64,000 nt of DNA from contig CAWETL010000009.1 in NCBI GenBank assembly GCA_963812085.1, forward strand, positions 496,001 to 560,000, given 5' to 3'. Below the pieces are notes generated by a model. It was not told the DNA's origin. It saw only the letters and a program-made list of their open reading frames with translations, and ran no database searches. A program made the position numbers and the translations under genes. This stretch comes from SPDF01 sp963812085. GTDB taxonomy: Bacteria > Gemmatimonadota > Gemmatimonadetes > Gemmatimonadales > GWC2-71-9. Of this stretch, positions 62,011-64,000 are shown one piece after another (within the stretch, counting starts at the first letter, position 1; each line of letters starts with the position of its first letter).

Positions 62011-62576
62011 CGGCCAACCGCGCGGGCGGCGCGCGGGAACCGGCCCATCATCCGCAGGGGCAGCGCCCGGACCAGCGCGCCGACGAGGAGGAAGGCCGCC
62101 GCCTTGTCCACCAGATCGAGCAGGAGGCTGGAGGCGGTCACGGCCACCGGCAGGGACCATCCCAGTTGGCGGAGCAGCGTCACCACCGCCGTCGTGCCCG
62201 TGGCGGTGACGCCCTTGAACAGCACGTAGGAAATGACCGAGGAGAGCGCGCCGGCGAGCAGGCCCGTCAGGAGGCCCCACGCCAGCGTGGTGGAGGGCGA
62301 CCGGAATCCGGCACGCGTCGCCGCCAGGCCGGCCAGCCCCGCGATGACGAGCTGGATCAGCCCGAACGGAATCCACTGGTAGCCGTTGATCAGCCCGAAC
62401 AGCAGCTGGCCGATCGCGCCGGCGAGCATGCCGACGGCCGGACCGGCCAGCACCGCGGCCAGGATGGTCCCGATCGAGTCCAGGTAGAGCGGCAACCCGA
62501 GCGCGTTGACCAGGCCGCCGATGACGAGGTTGATGGCGATCGCGGCAGGGAGGAGCGCGAGGAGACGGGCGTTCAC
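62007..62576 (-). CDS. ECF transporter substrate-binding (S) component
   Basis: 189-residue membrane protein with six helices, the substrate-capturing part. LPAAIAINLVIGGLVNALGL, then YLDSIGTILAAVLAGPAVGM and WIPFGLIQLVIAGLAGLAAT match the S-component fold. The substrate is undetermined; no vitamin biosynthesis gene or riboswitch is nearby to suggest one. GTG start without a strong ribosome site; the first gene of the S-T-A-A-HEAT operon. Confidence 0.82.
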   Translation of the reverse strand: MNARLLALLPAAIAINLVIGGLVNALGLPLYLDSIGTILAAVLAGPAVGMLAGAIGQLLFGLINGYQWIPFGLIQLVIAGLAGLAATRAGFRSPSTTLAWGLLTGLLAGALSSVISYVLFKGVTATGTTAVVTLLRQLGWSLPVAVTASSLLLDLVDKAAAFLLVGALVRALPLRMMGRFPRAARAVGR

Positions 62577-62699
62577 GGGACCCCGGGTGTGGGAGGCGGG
62601 GACGGCCCTCTCTTGGGTTCCGACCCTCCCCGAGGTTAGAATCTGAGGCGTCCACCAAGGGCCGGCAACCCCGACCGGCCCCCAACCATCGAGAGATCC

Positions 62700-63995
62700 G
62701 TGACAGCGCCTCGCCTTTACCCGCTCTTCTCCCTCGCCCTCACGCTTGGACTCGCCGCTCCGCTCGCGGGCCAGGCCGCGCTCCCGACCAACAACGACGC
62801 CGCCGTCAAGCGCGCCACGGCCGACGTGAAGGTCCTCGCCTCCGACCAGCTCGGCGGCCGCATGACCGGCTCGGCCGGCGCCGACACCGCCGCGGCCTAC
62901 ATGGCCCGCCGATTTGCCCAGAGCGGCCTGCAGCCGGCCCCCGGCGGGTGGTTCCAGGACTACACTGTGCCCAAGGAGGCGCCCGCCGTGCAGCAGGCCG
63001 GCCTCGGCGAGATCCACGGCAAGAACGTGATCGGCATCCTGCCGGGCAGCGACCCGGCGCTCCGCAACGAGACGGTCGTCGTGGGCGCGCACTACGACCA
63101 CCTCGGCCTCGGCGGGTTCGGGGCGCTCGATCCCGACAGCACCGGACGGGTCCACAACGGCGCCGACGACAACGCCTCGGGCTCGGCGGCCCTGCTCACG
63201 ATCGCGGCCCGGCTCCGGGACGCGCACCTGGGCCGCACCGTGGTGTTCATCGCCTTCAGCGGCGAGGAGCTCGGTCTCCTCGGCTCGGACTACTACGTGA
63301 AGCACCCGCTCTACCCGCTCGCGTCCACCGAGGCGATGATCAACCTCGACATGGTGGGGCGCCTCCGGAACGACAAGCTGATCGTCTACGGCACCGGCAC
63401 GGCCACCGAGTTCCCCGCCCTGCTCGACTCGCTCAACTGGTACGCCAAGTTCGACCTGCATCCCCAGCCGGAAGGCTACGGACCGAGCGACCAGACCTCC
63501 TTCTACGCCGCCAAGGTGCCGGTCCTCCACCTGTTCACCGACCTGCACGCGGACTACCACCGCAGCACCGACGACTGGGACAAGATCGACGCGGCCGGCC
63601 TGGTGCGGGTCGCGGATTTCGCGGCGGCCCTCGCGACCGAGTTCGCCAACCGTCCCGGCCGGCTGACCTTCGTGGACGTCCCGCCGCCGCAGCCCAAGGG
63701 CGGCGTCGCCGTCACCTCAGGCTATGGCGCCTATCTCGGCACCGTTCCCGACATGGCCGCCGGTGACGTGGGCGGGGCCCGCATCACCGGGGTCTCCAAG
63801 GGCAGCCCCGCCGAGGTCGGCGGGCTCCTGGGCGGCGACATCATCACCAAGATCGGCGACTACGACGTCCCCGACCTTGTCGGAATGACGACCGCGCTGC
63901 GCGCCTACAAGCCGGGCGACAAGGTGGTGGTCGTGGTCCTCCGTGACGGCAAGCCGATGAGCTTCGACGTCACCCTCGGAAAGCGCGGCGGGTGA
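62700..63995 (+). CDS. Exported M28-family aminopeptidase with PDZ domain
   Basis: 431 residues. Signal peptide (LFSLALTLGLAAPLAGQA), catalytic M28 domain ~40-310, PDZ domain ~330-425 (ARITGVSKGSPAEVGGLLGG, then DIITKIGDYDV). Zinc ligands: His in VGAHYDHLG, Asp in NGADDNASG, Glu-Glu in SGEELGLLG, Asp in MINLDMVGR and His in LHADYHRS. It cleaves amino acids from peptides in the periplasm or outside. GTG start. Divergent from the ECF operon with a 123-base gap. The stop is followed at once by GTGAGCGTA at the edge of the window. Confidence 0.93.
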   Translation: MTAPRLYPLFSLALTLGLAAPLAGQAALPTNNDAAVKRATADVKVLASDQLGGRMTGSAGADTAAAYMARRFAQSGLQPAPGGWFQDYTVPKEAPAVQQAGLGEIHGKNVIGILPGSDPALRNETVVVGAHYDHLGLGGFGALDPDSTGRVHNGADDNASGSAALLTIAARLRDAHLGRTVVFIAFSGEELGLLGSDYYVKHPLYPLASTEAMINLDMVGRLRNDKLIVYGTGTATEFPALLDSLNWYAKFDLHPQPEGYGPSDQTSFYAAKVPVLHLFTDLHADYHRSTDDWDKIDAAGLVRVADFAAALATEFANRPGRLTFVDVPPPQPKGGVAVTSGYGAYLGTVPDMAAGDVGGARITGVSKGSPAEVGGLLGGDIITKIGDYDVPDLVGMTTALRAYKPGDKVVVVVLRDGKPMSFDVTLGKRGG

Positions 63996-64000
63996 GCGTA

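Noticed and set aside
62577..62699. Possible thiamine or cobalamin riboswitch before the ECF S-component gene
   Set aside because: The TPP core elements and the B12 box are absent on the minus strand, and the gap is short. No substrate can be deduced from it.

Overview
This window is 64 kb of GC-rich, densely packed bacterial chromosome. There are no rRNA, tRNA, CRISPR, phage or insertion-sequence genes. A TonB-dependent receptor with a carboxypeptidase-like N-terminal domain, many secreted proteins whose signal peptides end in AQ, M16/M24/M28/M42 peptidases, a TolC/EmrAB pump and System I cytochrome c maturation point to a Gram-negative, respiring, peptide-using heterotroph. The overall style resembles Gemmatimonadota, but that is an inference from gene content; no phylogenetic marker is present.

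Layout. 1-4 kb (minus): truncated TonB receptor, M24 peptidase coupled to a V4R-like protein. 4-10.2 kb (plus): ECF sigma factor and zinc anti-sigma factor, DUF92 membrane protein, lipoprotein, then a tightly overlapped set (FAD oxidoreductase, flavin reductase, methyltransferase, SRPBCC protein, FabF-like ketosynthase) that looks like a small biosynthetic operon; aquaporin with a strong terminator. 11-14 kb (minus): STAS protein, receiver-only response regulator, ccmABCD. 14-19.4 kb: acs facing kup, VKOR and a DsbA-like protein. 19.4-25.7 kb: small housekeeping and hypothetical genes, a double-domain M16 peptidase, a TPR protein. 25.7-30.6 kb: tetR-tolC-emrA-emrB with a visible promoter and operator. 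30.6-36.1 kb: amidohydrolase, a frameshifted proline-degradation dehydrogenase gene (pruA), an orphan WtpA-type binding protein, a PAP2 phosphatase. 36.1-44.2 kb: cutA, YIP1, an unusual outer-membrane fusion, YfcC transporter, GNAT gene behind a sigma-54-like promoter, acyl-ACP desaturase, YggT and DUF167. 44.3-51.1 kb: metH, a homocysteine methyltransferase/MTHFR fusion and an acyl-CoA dehydrogenase. 51.2-58.2 kb: dacB, a 33-residue lipoprotein, msrB, small membrane proteins and an M42 peptidase. 58.2-62.6 kb (minus): a complete ECF-type vitamin/metal uptake operon with a HEAT-repeat protein. 62.7-64 kb: secreted M28 peptidase with a PDZ domain.

The strongest observation is the ECF operon. 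Its two ATPases are degenerate in complementary places: one keeps Walker A, Q-loop and H-loop but has lost the signature motif; the other keeps the signature but has lost the Walker A lysine, the Q-loop glutamine and the H-loop histidine. A heterodimer would therefore have exactly one complete ATP site and one dead site. Other points of interest are a 26-bp G-rich repeat placed at the 3' ends of unrelated genes, always G-rich in the mRNA sense; the orphan ketosynthase operon; a clean tetR promoter/operator; recurring TATGTT -10 boxes; and a hairpin at the presumed 5' end of the dacB mRNA.
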